A stretch of 64,000 bases of DNA from JACKBK01 sp963707275 (GCA_963707275.1 CAVPPH010000002.1:124001-188000), one strand, 5' to 3'. Counted from the first letter of the stretch, positions 36,094 through 44,666 are shown. The notes: generated by a model not told the origin, from the sequence alone. A program made the numbers and translations.

Positions 36094-36663
36094 GTGACCA
36101 CAGAACCCAGTGATGATGTCTTCGGCGCTTTCGATATCCTGCTGGAAGAGATCGAAGGCGAAGTCAGCCACACCAACCGGCAGGGAGCGCAGGCCTTCGA
36201 GCAGGGAGATTACGACGGTGCGCGTCACGCGCTGGAACGGGTCGATAGTCTGACCGCTTTTCGCGCCAAGGTTGTCGATTTGCGCCAGGAATGGGAGGCT
36301 CTGGTCGCATCATCTCCGACCGCGTCCGGCGACGAATTCCATCGGCGCAATCTCGGCCGTCTGCCAAAGGGGCGCAAGACGCCGGAAACAGCATACTACC
36401 AACCCATCTTGCAGGCGCTGGTCGATCTTGGCGGTTCTGCCGGGCTGCAGGATGTTCTCCAGCGCGTCGAAGTCATGGTCAAGAGCGTTCTGAAACCGGT
36501 GGATTGGGAGCCCATGCCCTCGGACCCGGATCAGGTCCGCTGGCGCAACACGGCCCAGTGGGCGCGCTATTCGTTGGTGCAGCAAGGTCTGATGCGCGAC
36601 GACTCCCCGTGCGGCATCTGGGCTATTAGCGAGCAAGGACGGCAGTGGCTGCGTGAGCATTGA
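36094..36663 (+). CDS. Mrr-N-type winged-helix protein
   Basis: A 189-residue protein. Residues 1-75 are helical (FGAFDILLEEIEGEVSHTNR, EQGDYDGARHALERVDSLTA). The C-terminal 90 residues match the winged-helix domain found at the N-terminus of Mrr restriction enzymes: PETAYYQPILQALVDLGGSA, VEVMVKSVLKPVDWEPMPSD, VRWRNTAQWARYSLVQQGLM, then GIWAISEQGRQWL. The Mrr nuclease domain is absent, so it likely only binds DNA, perhaps regulating or targeting the neighbouring defence genes. GTG 36094 is chosen because AGAGAG precedes it and the conserved region lies downstream. The frame is intact. Confidence 0.75.
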   Translation: MTTEPSDDVFGAFDILLEEIEGEVSHTNRQGAQAFEQGDYDGARHALERVDSLTAFRAKVVDLRQEWEALVASSPTASGDEFHRRNLGRLPKGRKTPETAYYQPILQALVDLGGSAGLQDVLQRVEVMVKSVLKPVDWEPMPSDPDQVRWRNTAQWARYSLVQQGLMRDDSPCGIWAISEQGRQWLREH

Positions 36664-36808
36664 CGCCGAGAAGTAACGGTTTCTCCGTCCTGGCTTGGAT
36701 ACCCAAGGGAAACGCTGCACCTTGACATCTGCTCAGGCCGGACATCGACGCGCTGGCGTGGCATCGGCGGGAGGTTCTGCGGGCGAGATCATAACGAGAA
36801 CGATCTGC

Positions 36809-36837
36809 TTGACTTAGTCCGGTGCTTAGTCTACAAT
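36809..36837 (+). promoter_or_regulatory. Promoter of the Phd/PIN toxin-antitoxin pair
   Basis: TTGACT (36809-36814) and TACAAT (36832-36837) are 17 nt apart, 20 nt before the antitoxin ATG. Confidence 0.75.
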
Positions 36838-36857
36838 GCCAGGCAGAGGTGCAGACC

Positions 36858-37082
36858 ATGACTACCACCGTCAATATCCACGAAGCCAAGACACATTTCT
36901 CGAAACTACTCCAGCGCGTGCTCAACGGCGAAGAGGTGATCATCGCTCGCGCCGGGGAGCCGATTGCTGTCCTGTCACCGCTGCGCTCCAGGATGCCGCG
37001 CCGCACGCCGGGGAATGACGCCGGACGGGTCGTCATCACGTCTGCCTTCGACGAACCGCTGCCGGAGTTCGATGAACTGTGA
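36858..37082 (+). CDS. Phd/YefM-family antitoxin
   Basis: A 74-residue protein with the diagnostic MTTTVNIHEAKTHFSKLLQR and VLNGEEVIIARAGEPIAVLS blocks of Phd antitoxins: a DNA-binding N-terminal half, then a toxin-binding tail (FDEPLPEFDEL). It would repress its own promoter, 20 nt upstream, and neutralise the PIN toxin. ATG 36858 is the family start. The last codons overlap the toxin start by 4 nt (GTGA). Confidence 0.9.
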   Translation: MTTTVNIHEAKTHFSKLLQRVLNGEEVIIARAGEPIAVLSPLRSRMPRRTPGNDAGRVVITSAFDEPLPEFDEL

Positions 37083-37465
37083 AAGCGTTGCTGGATACCC
37101 ACACGTTTCTCTGGTGGAACATGGATGATTCCCGGCTTTCCCAGACCGCGCGCGACCTCATTGCAGACGGCGGCAACGAGCTGTTTCTCAGCGTGGCCAG
37201 CGCGTGGGAAATCGCTATCAAGGCAGCGCGTGGGTCGTTGATCCTGCCAGAACCACCGGAGCAGTATGTTCCCAGCCGGCTGCAACGCCACCAGATCGCG
37301 CCACTTCGTATCCAACTCAGCCACGCCCTGCGCGTCTACAACCTGCCCCCAATTCATCGCGACCCCTTTGACAGGCTGCTGATCGCCCAAAGCCAGCAGG
37401 AGGACCTGCCAATCCTCACAGCGGACAGTGAAATTGTTCGCTACGATGTCCGTGTGATCTGGTAG
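37079..37465 (+). CDS. PIN-domain (VapC-like) toxin
   Basis: A 128-residue PIN ribonuclease. The acidic active-site residues are visible: LLDTHTFLWW (first Asp), SVASAWEIAIKAARG (Glu), IHRDPFDRLLIAQSQQEDL (RDPFDR, central Asp) and LTADSEIVRY (last Asp). PIN toxins cut tRNA or rRNA when freed from antitoxin. A GTG start (VKALLDTHTF) overlaps the antitoxin stop, the usual coupling. The length is typical and the frame intact. Confidence 0.92.
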   Translation: MKALLDTHTFLWWNMDDSRLSQTARDLIADGGNELFLSVASAWEIAIKAARGSLILPEPPEQYVPSRLQRHQIAPLRIQLSHALRVYNLPPIHRDPFDRLLIAQSQQEDLPILTADSEIVRYDVRVIW

Positions 37466-37471
37466 TTTGGT

Positions 37472-37732
37472 GTGGACAACATCGCCCTGTTCGATCAACG
37501 GTATCCTAACCTGGCTGCCTGGATCCTCGGCGGCGACGCCTGGATCGAACTGGGCCAGGACGACTTCAGCTACTCCCTGGTTCGCATCCTGGACATCGGC
37601 GGCATGATCTGGGAAAGCGACGAGCGCTATGAGACTGTCGATCAGGCTCTGGCTGCCGCTGAGGCGGCCCTGGCCGAGTGGGTGGTTGACAGATACCGGC
37701 CAGCGCATACAATTACAGTCAGGATCGATTGA
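37472..37732 (+). CDS. Small conserved-looking protein after the toxin
   Basis: An 86-residue acidic protein (VDNIALFDQRYPNLAAWILG, DAWIELGQDDFSYSLVRILD, ETVDQALAAAEAALAEWVVD). It starts with GTG 6 nt after the toxin stop, so is probably cotranscribed. I do not recognise the family. The size and the alternation of sheet and helix resemble small immunity or antitoxin-like proteins, but no motif proves this. Confidence 0.55.
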   Translation: MDNIALFDQRYPNLAAWILGGDAWIELGQDDFSYSLVRILDIGGMIWESDERYETVDQALAAAEAALAEWVVDRYRPAHTITVRID

Positions 37733-37785
37733 TGCGCAGCGGAAATGCCGTTGAGTACTTGGGACTTTGTGCCCGGAGACAGATC

Positions 37786-38148
37786 ATGAACGAGACAATC
37801 ACCTTGCAGGTGCCGGAGAGGGTCACCGTTACCGCCAGGCAAGTGGCGAAGCAGACTGAACGCCGTCTGGAAGATGTATTGCTGGAGTGGTTGGATCGCT
37901 CTGCCGAAGACTTGCCGGCTGAGATGTTAGCCGATAATCAGGTGCTGTTGCTGGCTGGATCACAACTGGCGGCACAAGAGCAGCAAGAGCTGAGCAGTCT
38001 GTTGGCCATCAACCGCGAAGGCGCGCTGACTGCCGGCCAACATATCCGGCTGGATGAATTGATGCAGATCTATCGCCATGGCTTGGTGCGCAAAGCGCAA
38101 GCCATCCAGGTGGCAGTTGAACGTGGTCTGCTACCGCCGCTGAATTAG
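37786..38148 (+). CDS. Putative antitoxin-like partner of the HNH protein
   Basis: A 120-residue helical protein starting MNETITLQVPERVTVTARQV, a beta-strand plus helix opening like ribbon-helix-helix proteins. It continues KQTERRLEDVLLEWLDRSAE and a C-terminal DELMQIYRHGLVRKAQAIQV. ATG 37786 follows GGAGAC. It ends 8 nt before the HNH gene, an arrangement I associate with HNH pairs in Cyanobacteria and Chloroflexota. Whether it blocks the nuclease or regulates the pair is inference. Confidence 0.6.
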   Translation: MNETITLQVPERVTVTARQVAKQTERRLEDVLLEWLDRSAEDLPAEMLADNQVLLLAGSQLAAQEQQELSSLLAINREGALTAGQHIRLDELMQIYRHGLVRKAQAIQVAVERGLLPPLN

Positions 38149-38156
38149 ATGACATT

Positions 38157-38585
38157 GTGAGCACCTACGTTCCCGCCGCTCTGGATCGACGTGTTCGGGA
38201 GGCGGCTGGCCATCGCTGCGGCTATTGCTTGAGTCCTCAAAGTCTGGTGATGGCGCGGCTTGAGGTTGAGCACATCATCCCACTTTCACTTGGGGGGCAG
38301 TCAGAGGAGGACAACTTGTGGTTGGCCTGTCCACTCTGCAATCGTTACAAGGCCAGCAGGACAACCGCAATCGATCCACAGAGTGGCGAAGAGGTGCCCT
38401 TGTTCAATCCCCGCCGTCAAGATTGGCATCACCACTTTCACTGGAGCGAAGACGGACTTCGCATTGTTGGGCTAACTCCTGTAGGGCGGGCAACCGTTGC
38501 GATACTGCACCTTGACGATGATCCTGACGCCTTGTTGGTGCGAAGCTATTGGGTTTTGGCTGGTTGGCATCCGCCCGACAGCTAA
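38157..38585 (+). CDS. HNH endonuclease
   Basis: A 142-residue protein with the HNH zinc/metal site: CGYCLSPQSLVMARLEVEHI holds the first C-x-x-C and the E-H of the motif. IPLSLGGQSEEDNLWLACPL and CNRYKASRTTAIDPQSGEEV hold the Asn and second C-x-x-C; FNPRRQDWHHHFHWSEDG follows. This is the free-standing HNH type common in Cyanobacteria, a DNA nuclease of unknown target. GTG start, 8 nt after the helical partner gene. The frame is intact. Confidence 0.88.
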   Translation: MSTYVPAALDRRVREAAGHRCGYCLSPQSLVMARLEVEHIIPLSLGGQSEEDNLWLACPLCNRYKASRTTAIDPQSGEEVPLFNPRRQDWHHHFHWSEDGLRIVGLTPVGRATVAILHLDDDPDALLVRSYWVLAGWHPPDS

Positions 38586-38592
38586 ATGCCAT

Positions 38593-38621
38593 TTGACAGA
38601 CCCCGTGCCCGATGCTACACT
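38593..38621 (+). promoter_or_regulatory. Promoter of the thiamin operon
   Basis: TTGACA (38593-38598) and TACACT (38616-38621) are 17 nt apart, immediately before the TPP riboswitch. Confidence 0.8.
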
Positions 38622-38642
38622 GACACAACAACCGAAACCCGT

Positions 38643-38737
38643 TTGCTCGGGGAGCCGGGGAGCGCCCGGCTGAGAGGGTAGCCGATCTGCTACCGACCCG
38701 CTGAACCTGACCTGGGTAATGCCGGCGTAGGAATGCA
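38643..38737 (+). ncRNA. TPP riboswitch (THI element)
   Basis: The conserved pyrimidine-sensor words are all present in order: CGGGGAGCC, GGCTGAGAGGG, then ACCCGCTGAACCTGA, CTGGGTAATGCCGGCG and TAGGAA. It binds thiamin pyrophosphate and shuts expression. A GC hairpin with a T-run follows (38759-38792), so control is probably by transcription termination. The controlled genes downstream encode thiamin pyrophosphokinase and a thiamin importer, which fits exactly. Confidence 0.95.
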
Positions 38738-38758
38738 CTTCGTTCCGTGACCTTACAA

Positions 38759-38795
38759 GGCCGCATGTCCAATCAGGGCAGGCGGCCGTTTTGTT
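38759..38795 (+). terminator. Riboswitch expression-platform terminator
   Basis: GGCCGC (38759-38764) pairs with GCGGCC (38782-38787), followed by GTTTTGTTT. It lies 22 nt after the TPP aptamer and before the first gene. Confidence 0.7.
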
Positions 38796-38804
38796 TAGAA
38801 ACAC

Positions 38805-38878
38805 GAAAGGAAAGAAAGGAAAAGAGGGAAATGTAGGAAACTGTTCTTTGCTTTATTTCCCTCCTTTCCCTCCCGCCC
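38805..38878. repeat. Purine/pyrimidine mirror repeat before the kinase gene
   Basis: GAAAGGAAAGAAAGG-type sequence (38808-38845) faces TTTCCCTCCTTTCCCTCC (38858-38876). The pyrimidine half directly abuts ATG 38879 and leaves no usual ribosome site, so the pairing could affect initiation. Confidence 0.4.
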
Positions 38879-39547
38879 ATGAGAGCATTTATTGTTGCCA
38901 GCAGCCCGAACGCTTTGAAACCGGACGGTCTTCGCCCCGCTCCCGGCGACCATGTCATCGCCGCCGATGGGGGAGCGAATTGGTGCGCGGCCTGGGGCTG
39001 GCAGCCCGATCTGGTGATCGGCGACATGGACTCGGTGGACGAAGCTGTAGCCGGCCGGTTGCGAGCTGAGGGTGTCACCTTCGTCCGCCATCCGGTCGAG
39101 AAGGACGAGACCGACCTGGAACTGGCGCTGCGCGCGGCCGTGGAGCGCGGCGCAGGCGAGATCGTTGTGGCTGGTGCGCTGGGCGGGCGCATCGACCACA
39201 CGCTGGGCAATCTGGCGCTGCTGGCGCTGCCGCTGCTGGTCGGCGTGCCGGTGCGCCTGGTCGATGGTGGCCAGTCGATTTCCCTGGTGCGCGACCGGCT
39301 GGTTGTGGACGGCGCGGCCGGCGACACGCTGTCGCTGGTGCCATTCGGCCGCGACGCGCGCGGCGTCAGCGTCACCGGCGTTCACTGGCCTCTGGAAGAC
39401 GCCGACCTGCCGCTCGGTCCATCGCTGGGCATCAGCAACCGGCTGACCAGCAGCCAGGCTGTGGTAACCGTACGCACGGGCGCGCTGTTGGTTGTTCACA
39501 TTCAGGCCGCTGGCCAGACGCCAGCCAGGTCACGCGAAGCGGCGTGA
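38879..39547 (+). CDS. thiN: Thiamin pyrophosphokinase
   Basis: A 222-residue enzyme that converts thiamin plus ATP to thiamin pyrophosphate. Motifs are HVIAADGGANWCAAWGWQPD, LVIGDMDSVDEAVAG (metal-binding Asp pair), HPVEKDETDLELALRAAVER and VVAGALGGRIDHTLGNLALL, with the C-terminal GLSN-like LGPSLGISNRLTSSQAVVTV. The size matches the bacterial family. It is the first gene behind the TPP riboswitch, followed by a ThiB-like binding protein and permease/ATPase genes, so imported thiamin would be activated at once. The start lacks a Shine-Dalgarno sequence. Confidence 0.92.
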   Translation: MRAFIVASSPNALKPDGLRPAPGDHVIAADGGANWCAAWGWQPDLVIGDMDSVDEAVAGRLRAEGVTFVRHPVEKDETDLELALRAAVERGAGEIVVAGALGGRIDHTLGNLALLALPLLVGVPVRLVDGGQSISLVRDRLVVDGAAGDTLSLVPFGRDARGVSVTGVHWPLEDADLPLGPSLGISNRLTSSQAVVTVRTGALLVVHIQAAGQTPARSREAA

Positions 39548-39609
39548 ACCGGTTTTCCCGACCCAGCGAGCTTGGCAGGTGTCCGCTAGAGACCTGGAGA
39601 ATTGGTTTG

Positions 39610-39691
39610 GACAGGATTAACAGGATTAACAGGATTTGGCATTGTCTCTCGGCGGAAGCATCAATCCTGTTCATCCTGTAAATCCTGTCAA
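39610..39691. repeat. ACAGGATTAA-type inverted repeat
   Basis: Three ACAGGATTAACAGGATTAAC-like words (39610-39636) face ATCCTGTTCATCCTGTAAAT and CCTGTCA (39664-39691). It is intergenic, between the kinase and the binding-protein genes. This 10-bp word family is scattered in several phyla and may form a hairpin that modulates readthrough. Confidence 0.65.
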
Positions 39692-39749
39692 GAATCCGGC
39701 CAGGAACTCCCAGACCCAAATGAAAGTCGGTTTCGAAGGAGAAAACAGA

Positions 39750-40844
39750 ATGAGAACAACAAGAACCTTATTGATAATCCCATTGATCGTTGTCGTGCTG
39801 CTGGCAGGCTGCACGCCGCCGGCCACGCCGGTCAGCACTGATACCGGCCAGACGCCGGAACCGCGCACGCTGGTCGTGATGGCTCACGACAGTTTCGCAG
39901 TCAGCGAGGACGTGATCGCGCAGTTCGAGAGTGAGAACAACGCCACCGTCCAATTCCTCAAGGCCGGCGACGCGGGCGAGATGGTCTCCAAGGCGTGTCT
40001 CAGCAAGGGCAACCCGCTGGCCGACGTGCTCTTCGGCGTCGACAACACGTTCTTCAGCCGCGCGATCACCTGCGACATCTTCCAGCCCTACCAGTCACCG
40101 GCGCTGGCGGCCATTCCGCGCGATCTGCAGTACGACACGGAATATCGCCTGCTGCCGGTCGACTATGGCTACGTCACCCTGAATTACGACCGCGCCTGGT
40201 TCGACGAACACGGGCTGGCCGTGCCGCAGCGGCTGGAGGACTTGGTCAAGCCGGAGTACAAAGGCTTGCTGGTGACGCCGAACCCGGCCACCTCGTCGCC
40301 GGGGCTGGCCTTTCTGCTGACGACGATCTCGGCCTTCGGCATCGATGACGACTCCAGCTACCTCGACTTCTGGCGCGACCTGCGCGCCAACGATGTGCTG
40401 GTGACCGACGGCTGGAGCGAGGCCTATTTCTCGCACTTCACCGTCGGCAGCGGCGGCGAGGGCGACCGTCCGCTGGTGGTCAGCTACGCCACCAGCCCGC
40501 CGGCCGATGTGTTCTACAGCGAGGGTGCCAAGACCGAGCCAGCCAGCGCCAATATCTCTTCGCCGGGTGAGACCTTCCGCCAGATCGAGTTTGCCGGGAT
40601 TCTCGCTGGCACGCAGCAGGAGGAGCTGGCGCAGCGGTTCATCGACTTCATGCTGGGCAAGACCTTTCAGGAGGATATCCCGTTGCAGATGTTCGTCTAT
40701 CCTGCCAACCGCGACGCGGCGCTGCCCGATCTGTTCACCCAGTATGCCGCTGTTCCCGTTGATCCGGTGGAACTGGCGCCTGGCTTGATCGAACAGAACC
40801 GCGAAGGGTGGATCGAGGCGTGGACGGAGGCGGTGCTGCGGTGA
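39750..40844 (+). CDS. thiB: Thiamin-binding lipoprotein of an ABC importer
   Basis: A 364-residue lipoprotein: signal peptide with the lipobox in VVVLLAGCTPP, then TLVVMAHDSFAVSEDVIAQF, matching the ThiB opening (HDSF). Further blocks are NPLADVLFGVDNTFFSRAIT, LLPVDYGYVTLNYDRAWFDE and YATSPPADVFYSEGAKTEPA. It captures thiamin or its phosphates outside the membrane. ATG 39750 follows AAGGAG; upstream reading lacks a signal peptide. It is located behind the TPP riboswitch and before the permease and ATPase. The frame is intact. Confidence 0.9.
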   Translation: MRTTRTLLIIPLIVVVLLAGCTPPATPVSTDTGQTPEPRTLVVMAHDSFAVSEDVIAQFESENNATVQFLKAGDAGEMVSKACLSKGNPLADVLFGVDNTFFSRAITCDIFQPYQSPALAAIPRDLQYDTEYRLLPVDYGYVTLNYDRAWFDEHGLAVPQRLEDLVKPEYKGLLVTPNPATSSPGLAFLLTTISAFGIDDDSSYLDFWRDLRANDVLVTDGWSEAYFSHFTVGSGGEGDRPLVVSYATSPPADVFYSEGAKTEPASANISSPGETFRQIEFAGILAGTQQEELAQRFIDFMLGKTFQEDIPLQMFVYPANRDAALPDLFTQYAAVPVDPVELAPGLIEQNREGWIEAWTEAVLR

Positions 40845-40867
40845 ACGGTGATCGGTAACCGGTTCCG

Positions 40868-40985
40868 CTTCGTACTCGTACTCGTACTCCTACTCGTCCT
40901 CGTACTCTTCTGCTTGCTACCGGACTTGAAGACGAGTTCCGAGTAGAATCAGGAGTACGAGTACGAGTAAAAGTAGGAGTACGAG
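40868..40985. repeat. TACTCG hexamer mirror array
   Basis: About seven TACTCG/TCGTAC-like words on the left face GAGTACGAGTACGAGTA-like words on the right, with about 30 nt between. It can form a long imperfect hairpin between thiB and thiP. Confidence 0.65.
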
Positions 40986-41007
40986 GAGAGGGCAAGAACG
41001 CGATTCG

Positions 41008-42719
41008 ATGATGGCCGACGACCTGCGACTGGCAAAGCTGGGCCGCGGCGCGCTTTACTCGCTGCCGCTGCTTTTCCTTGCCCTCTTCTACTTCTACCCG
41101 CTGGGCAGCATCCTGTGGGCCAGCTTCGCGCCCGGCGGACGCCTGGATCTGGGCGGCGTGGCGGAGATGCTGTCGCGCGCCCTACCTCGGTCGCGTCTTC
41201 TGGTTCACGCTCTGGCAGGCGGTCGCGTCCACCGCGCTGACGCTGCTGCTGGGCATGCCGGCCGCCTACGTCTTTGCCCGCTACGACTTCCCCGGCAAGC
41301 GCACGCTGCGCGCGCTGACGACCATTCCCTTCGTCATGCCGACGGTGGTCATCGGCGTTGCGTTCACCAGCTTGCTGGGGCCGCGCGGTGTTCTCAACGG
41401 CTGGCTGATGGCCGGCTTCGGGCTGGAGCGGCCGCCGGTCGATCTCCTCTACACGATCTGGATCATCCTGCTGGCGCACGCCTTCTACAACGCGGCGGTG
41501 GTGGTGCGCATCGTCGGCGGGTTCTGGAGCGGCCTCGACCCGCGGCTGACGGAGGCCGCGGCGGTTCTGGGCGCGTCACGGCTGCGGCGGCTGCGCGAGG
41601 TCACCCTTCCGCTGCTGCTGCCGTCCATCGTGGCTGCATCGCTGCTGGTCTTCCTCTTTTGCTTCACCAGCTTCGGCGTCATTCTAATCCTGGGCGGTCC
41701 GCGCTTTGCCACGCTGGAGGTCGAGATCTACCGCCAGACGGTCAATTTCTTCAACCTGCCACTGGCCGCCGCGCTGTCGCTGCTCCAGCTCACCTTCACG
41801 TTCGTGGTGATGGTCGTCTACACCCGCGTCCAGGCGCGCGCCTCCATGCCGCTCAACCTGCAAGGCGCGGCGCGCACGGCCCGCCGGCCGGCCACCGCCT
41901 GGGAATGGCTGATCGTCGGTGGGGTAAACACGCTGCTGGCAATCGTACTGCTGGCGCCGCTGGTGGCGCTGGCCGTCCGCTCGGTGACGCTGGGCGACGG
42001 TCCGCCCAGCCTGCGCTACTACGCGGCCCTCGGCGAGAACCGCACTCAGGACGTGTTCTTCGTGGCGCCGCTGGAGGCGATCCGCAACTCGCTGCTCTTT
42101 GCCACGGCTGCGGTGGCGCTGGCGCTGTTCCTGGGGCTGATCGCAGCTTACATGCTGGCCGCGCCGGGCCGCGGGCGAGACAGCGGTCAAAGCCGCGCTG
42201 CGCGCTGGCTGGATCCCGATCTTTCTGCTGCCGCTGGGCACATCAGCCGTCACGCTGGCGTTCGGCTATATCATCGCGCTGGACCAGCCGCCGCTGAACC
42301 TGCGCCGCTCGCCGCTGCTGATCCCGCTGGCTTACACGCTGATCGCCCTGCCCTTCGTGGTGCGCAGCATCCTGCCGGCGCTGCGCAGCCTCAACCCGCG
42401 GCTGCGCGAGAGCGCAGCGGTCATGGGCGCCTCGCCTGGCCGGGTCGTGCGCGAGATCGACCTGCCGATCATCGGCCGGGCGCTGCTGGTGGCCGCAGTC
42501 TTCGCCTTCACCATCGCGCTGGGCGAGTTCGGCGCGACGCTGCTGCTCTACCAGCCCGAGTATCCCACCATGTCGGTGATCATCTACCGCGCGCTGGGCC
42601 AGCCGGGGCTGCTGAACTACGGCCAGGCGCTGGCCATGAGCACGCTGCTGATGCTGGTCTGCGGCGCGAGTTTGCTGCTGATCGAGCGCTTCCGCATCGG
42701 CGAGGTGGGTGAGTTCTGA
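41008..42719 (+). CDS. thiP: ThiP-like fused ABC permease (frame broken)
   Basis: A double-length inner-membrane permease, 569 aa after repair, like E. coli ThiP (two fused half-permeases). Each half has the EAA-type coupling loop: EAAAVLGASRLRRLREVTLP and ESAAVMGASPGRVVREIDLP. About 12 membrane helices can be seen (e.g. LYSLPLLFLALFYFYPLGSI, IALGEFGATLLLYQPEYPTM). Extra bases near 41181 (LSRA/YLGRVFW) and 42174 (PGRG/ETAVKAALRAGW) interrupt it. Its stop overlaps the ATPase start (ATGA). It works with the upstream ThiB-like and downstream ThiQ-like proteins. Confidence 0.88.
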
Positions 42720-43805
42720 TGACGCTGCTCCAAGTCGCGCACGTCTCCAAGTCCTTCGGCGAGACGCCGGTGCTGCACGACGTGTCGTTCACGGCGGAAC
42801 GCGGCGAGATCGTCTGCCTGCTGGGGCCGTCAGGCTGCGGCAAGACGACGCTGCTGCGCATCGTGGCCGGTCTGGAGGATGCTGACGCGGGCGAAGTGCG
42901 CTTCGACGGGCGCGATCTGGCCGGCGTGCCGGTGCACCAGCGCGGTTTCGGCTTCATGTTCCAGGAGTTCGCGCTTTTCCCGCATCGCAACGTGTTCGAC
43001 AACGTCGCCTTCGGGCTGCGCATGGCGGGCATGGCACGCGCCTCGATCGAGGCAGCGCGTCGCGGACATGCTGGCGCTGGTGGGTCTGACCGGCTACGAA
43101 GCGCGCCGCGTGCACGAGCTGTCGGGCGGGCAGCAGCAGCGGGTCGCCCTGGCGCGCAGCCTGGCGCCCGGGCCGGCGCTGCTGATGCTCGACGAGCCGT
43201 TGGGGTCGCTGGATCGCGCGCTGCGCGAGGAGCTGATGACGGAGCTGCGCCGCATTCTGAAGACACTGGGACTGACTGCGCTCTACGTCACCCACGACCA
43301 GCAGGAAGCGTTTGCCATCGCCGACCGGGTGTTGGTGATGAACGCCGGACGGATCGAGCAGGCAGGCACACCGGTCGAGGTCTACGCCAGCCCGGCCACC
43401 CCGTTTGTGGCGCGCTTTCTGGGGATGCACAACCTGCTGGCGGGGAAGCTGGTTGCAGGCGGTGGGCAACCTGTGGTCGAAACGGCAATCGGCGTCTGGC
43501 GCTGCGGGAGTTGCGAGACGTCCGGCCAGCCAGGAAGACCGGTCACCGTGCTGTTGCGGCCGGATGCTGCCAGCCTGCTGCCGCCGGACGACCTGGCGGG
43601 CCGTGACAACGTCCTGACCGGCACGCTGCGCGATGTTTCCTTCCGCGGCAGCCAGGTCAGGATCGAGGTCGAGGCGGCTGCAGGTGTCACGTTGCGCTTC
43701 GAGCTGCCGGCCAGGCAGGCGGCCGCGTTGCCCGACAAGGGCGAGAGCGTGGCATTGTACATCGATCCGGCGGGCGTGGATGTCTTGGCCGGCGTTATTG
43801 AGTAG
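42719..43805 (+). CDS. thiQ: ThiQ-like ABC ATPase with C-terminal TOBE-like domain (frame broken)
   Basis: A 361-residue ATPase after repair. It has Walker A CLLGPSGCGKTTLLRIVAG, Q-loop FGFMFQEFALFPHRNVFDNV, signature ELSGGQQQRVALARSLAPGP, Walker B LLMLDEPLGSLDRAL and switch YVTHDQQEAFAIADRV. Residues 235-361 form a TOBE-like regulatory domain (NVLTGTLRDVSFRGSQVRIE), which is absent in E. coli ThiQ but usual in PotA/FbpC types. One extra base near 43054 (SIEA/RVADMLALVGL) breaks the frame. It energises thiamin import with ThiB and ThiP. Confidence 0.88.
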
Positions 43806-43819
43806 TGGAACATCCGTTC

Positions 43820-43848
43820 TTGACAAATCGTGCGACATGCGGTACACT
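43820..43848 (+). promoter_or_regulatory. Promoter of ssb
   Basis: Perfect TTGACA (43820-43825) and TACACT (43843-43848) with a 17-nt spacer. The ssb start is 186 nt downstream, leaving a leader with no gene. Confidence 0.8.
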
Positions 43849-44033
43849 CCGGCAACGATTTGAATCGCAGCGGTCTGGATTACGCGCACAAGAAGCCTGG
43901 ATGAGACACACAAAAGACGGCCGTTGCCGCGCCTCACGTAGCAGGGCGGCTGCTGCACCCTCACTATCGCCCATCTCTCACCACGCCCCTTGCCGCGTTG
44001 CTCCCGCCGCACTCACTTACGAGGAGCAATGCT

Positions 44034-44444
44034 ATGTACAGCAAAACTGTTATCGTCGGTCATCTGGGACGTGACCCGGAAATGCGTTTCACCAGCGGGG
44101 GCCAATCGGTCACCTCGTTTTCTGTCGCCACCAACCGCCGCTGGACTGACCAGAGCGGCCAGACGCAGGAAAAAGTGACCTGGTTCCGCGTCACCGCCTG
44201 GGGCAAGCTCGGCGAGCTTTGCAACCAGTATCTTTCCAAGGGCCGCATTGTGCTGGTCGAAGGCGATGTCGAAGCGTCGGCCTGGAAATCCCAGGAAGGC
44301 GAGGCGCGGGCAACACTGGAATTGACCGCGCGCAATGTGCGCTTCATCGGCGGGCGCGACATGGTCGTCGGCGGCGGGGATCGGATGCAAGAGGATTCGA
44401 GCTCCGGGTCAGCCAACATCGACGAGGAAGAGATCCCGTTCTAA
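44034..44444 (+). CDS. ssb: Single-stranded DNA-binding protein
   Basis: A 136-residue SSB. The OB fold opens MYSKTVIVGHLGRDPEMRFT and continues VTSFSVATNRRWTDQSGQTQ, KVTWFRVTAWGKLGELCNQY and LSKGRIVLVEGDVEASAWKS. The acidic tail ends DEEEIPF, the tip that binds partner proteins in replication and repair. ATG 44034 has GAGGAG 8 nt upstream. It is short but within the family range because the linker is reduced. The frame is intact. Confidence 0.95.
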   Translation: MYSKTVIVGHLGRDPEMRFTSGGQSVTSFSVATNRRWTDQSGQTQEKVTWFRVTAWGKLGELCNQYLSKGRIVLVEGDVEASAWKSQEGEARATLELTARNVRFIGGRDMVVGGGDRMQEDSSSGSANIDEEEIPF

Positions 44445-44453
44445 GGTTACTGC

Positions 44454-44543
44454 TCAGGTGCCTGGCGTTTGGACTGGAGCCAGAAGTGTTCTTGCAACAG
44501 TGGTGGTCTCATCGCGGTGGAGCGTGAAGTGCCTGGCACCTTG
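44454..44543. repeat. REP-like element after ssb
   Basis: Left word AGGTGCCTGGC (44457-44467) and right word AAGTGCCTGGCACCTT (44527-44542) resemble REP arms with a T in place of the third C. It is about 86 bp, similar to the island REPs, but the left arm is decayed. Confidence 0.5.
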
Positions 44544-44637
44544 GGCTGAGTAGTCGCGTTCCAGGAAGCATTACTGGTCGAATCGCGGCCCGACGCGATG
44601 ATTTTTGCCAATTCGCGTGAAAACGCCTCCGTTTTGC

Positions 44638-44666
44638 TTGACGGCGCGCGGGGCTTGTGGTAAGAT
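44638..44666 (+). promoter_or_regulatory. Promoter of the LysM lipoprotein
   Basis: TTGACG (44638-44643), 17-nt spacer, TAAGAT (44661-44666), about 60 nt before ATG 44728. Confidence 0.7.
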
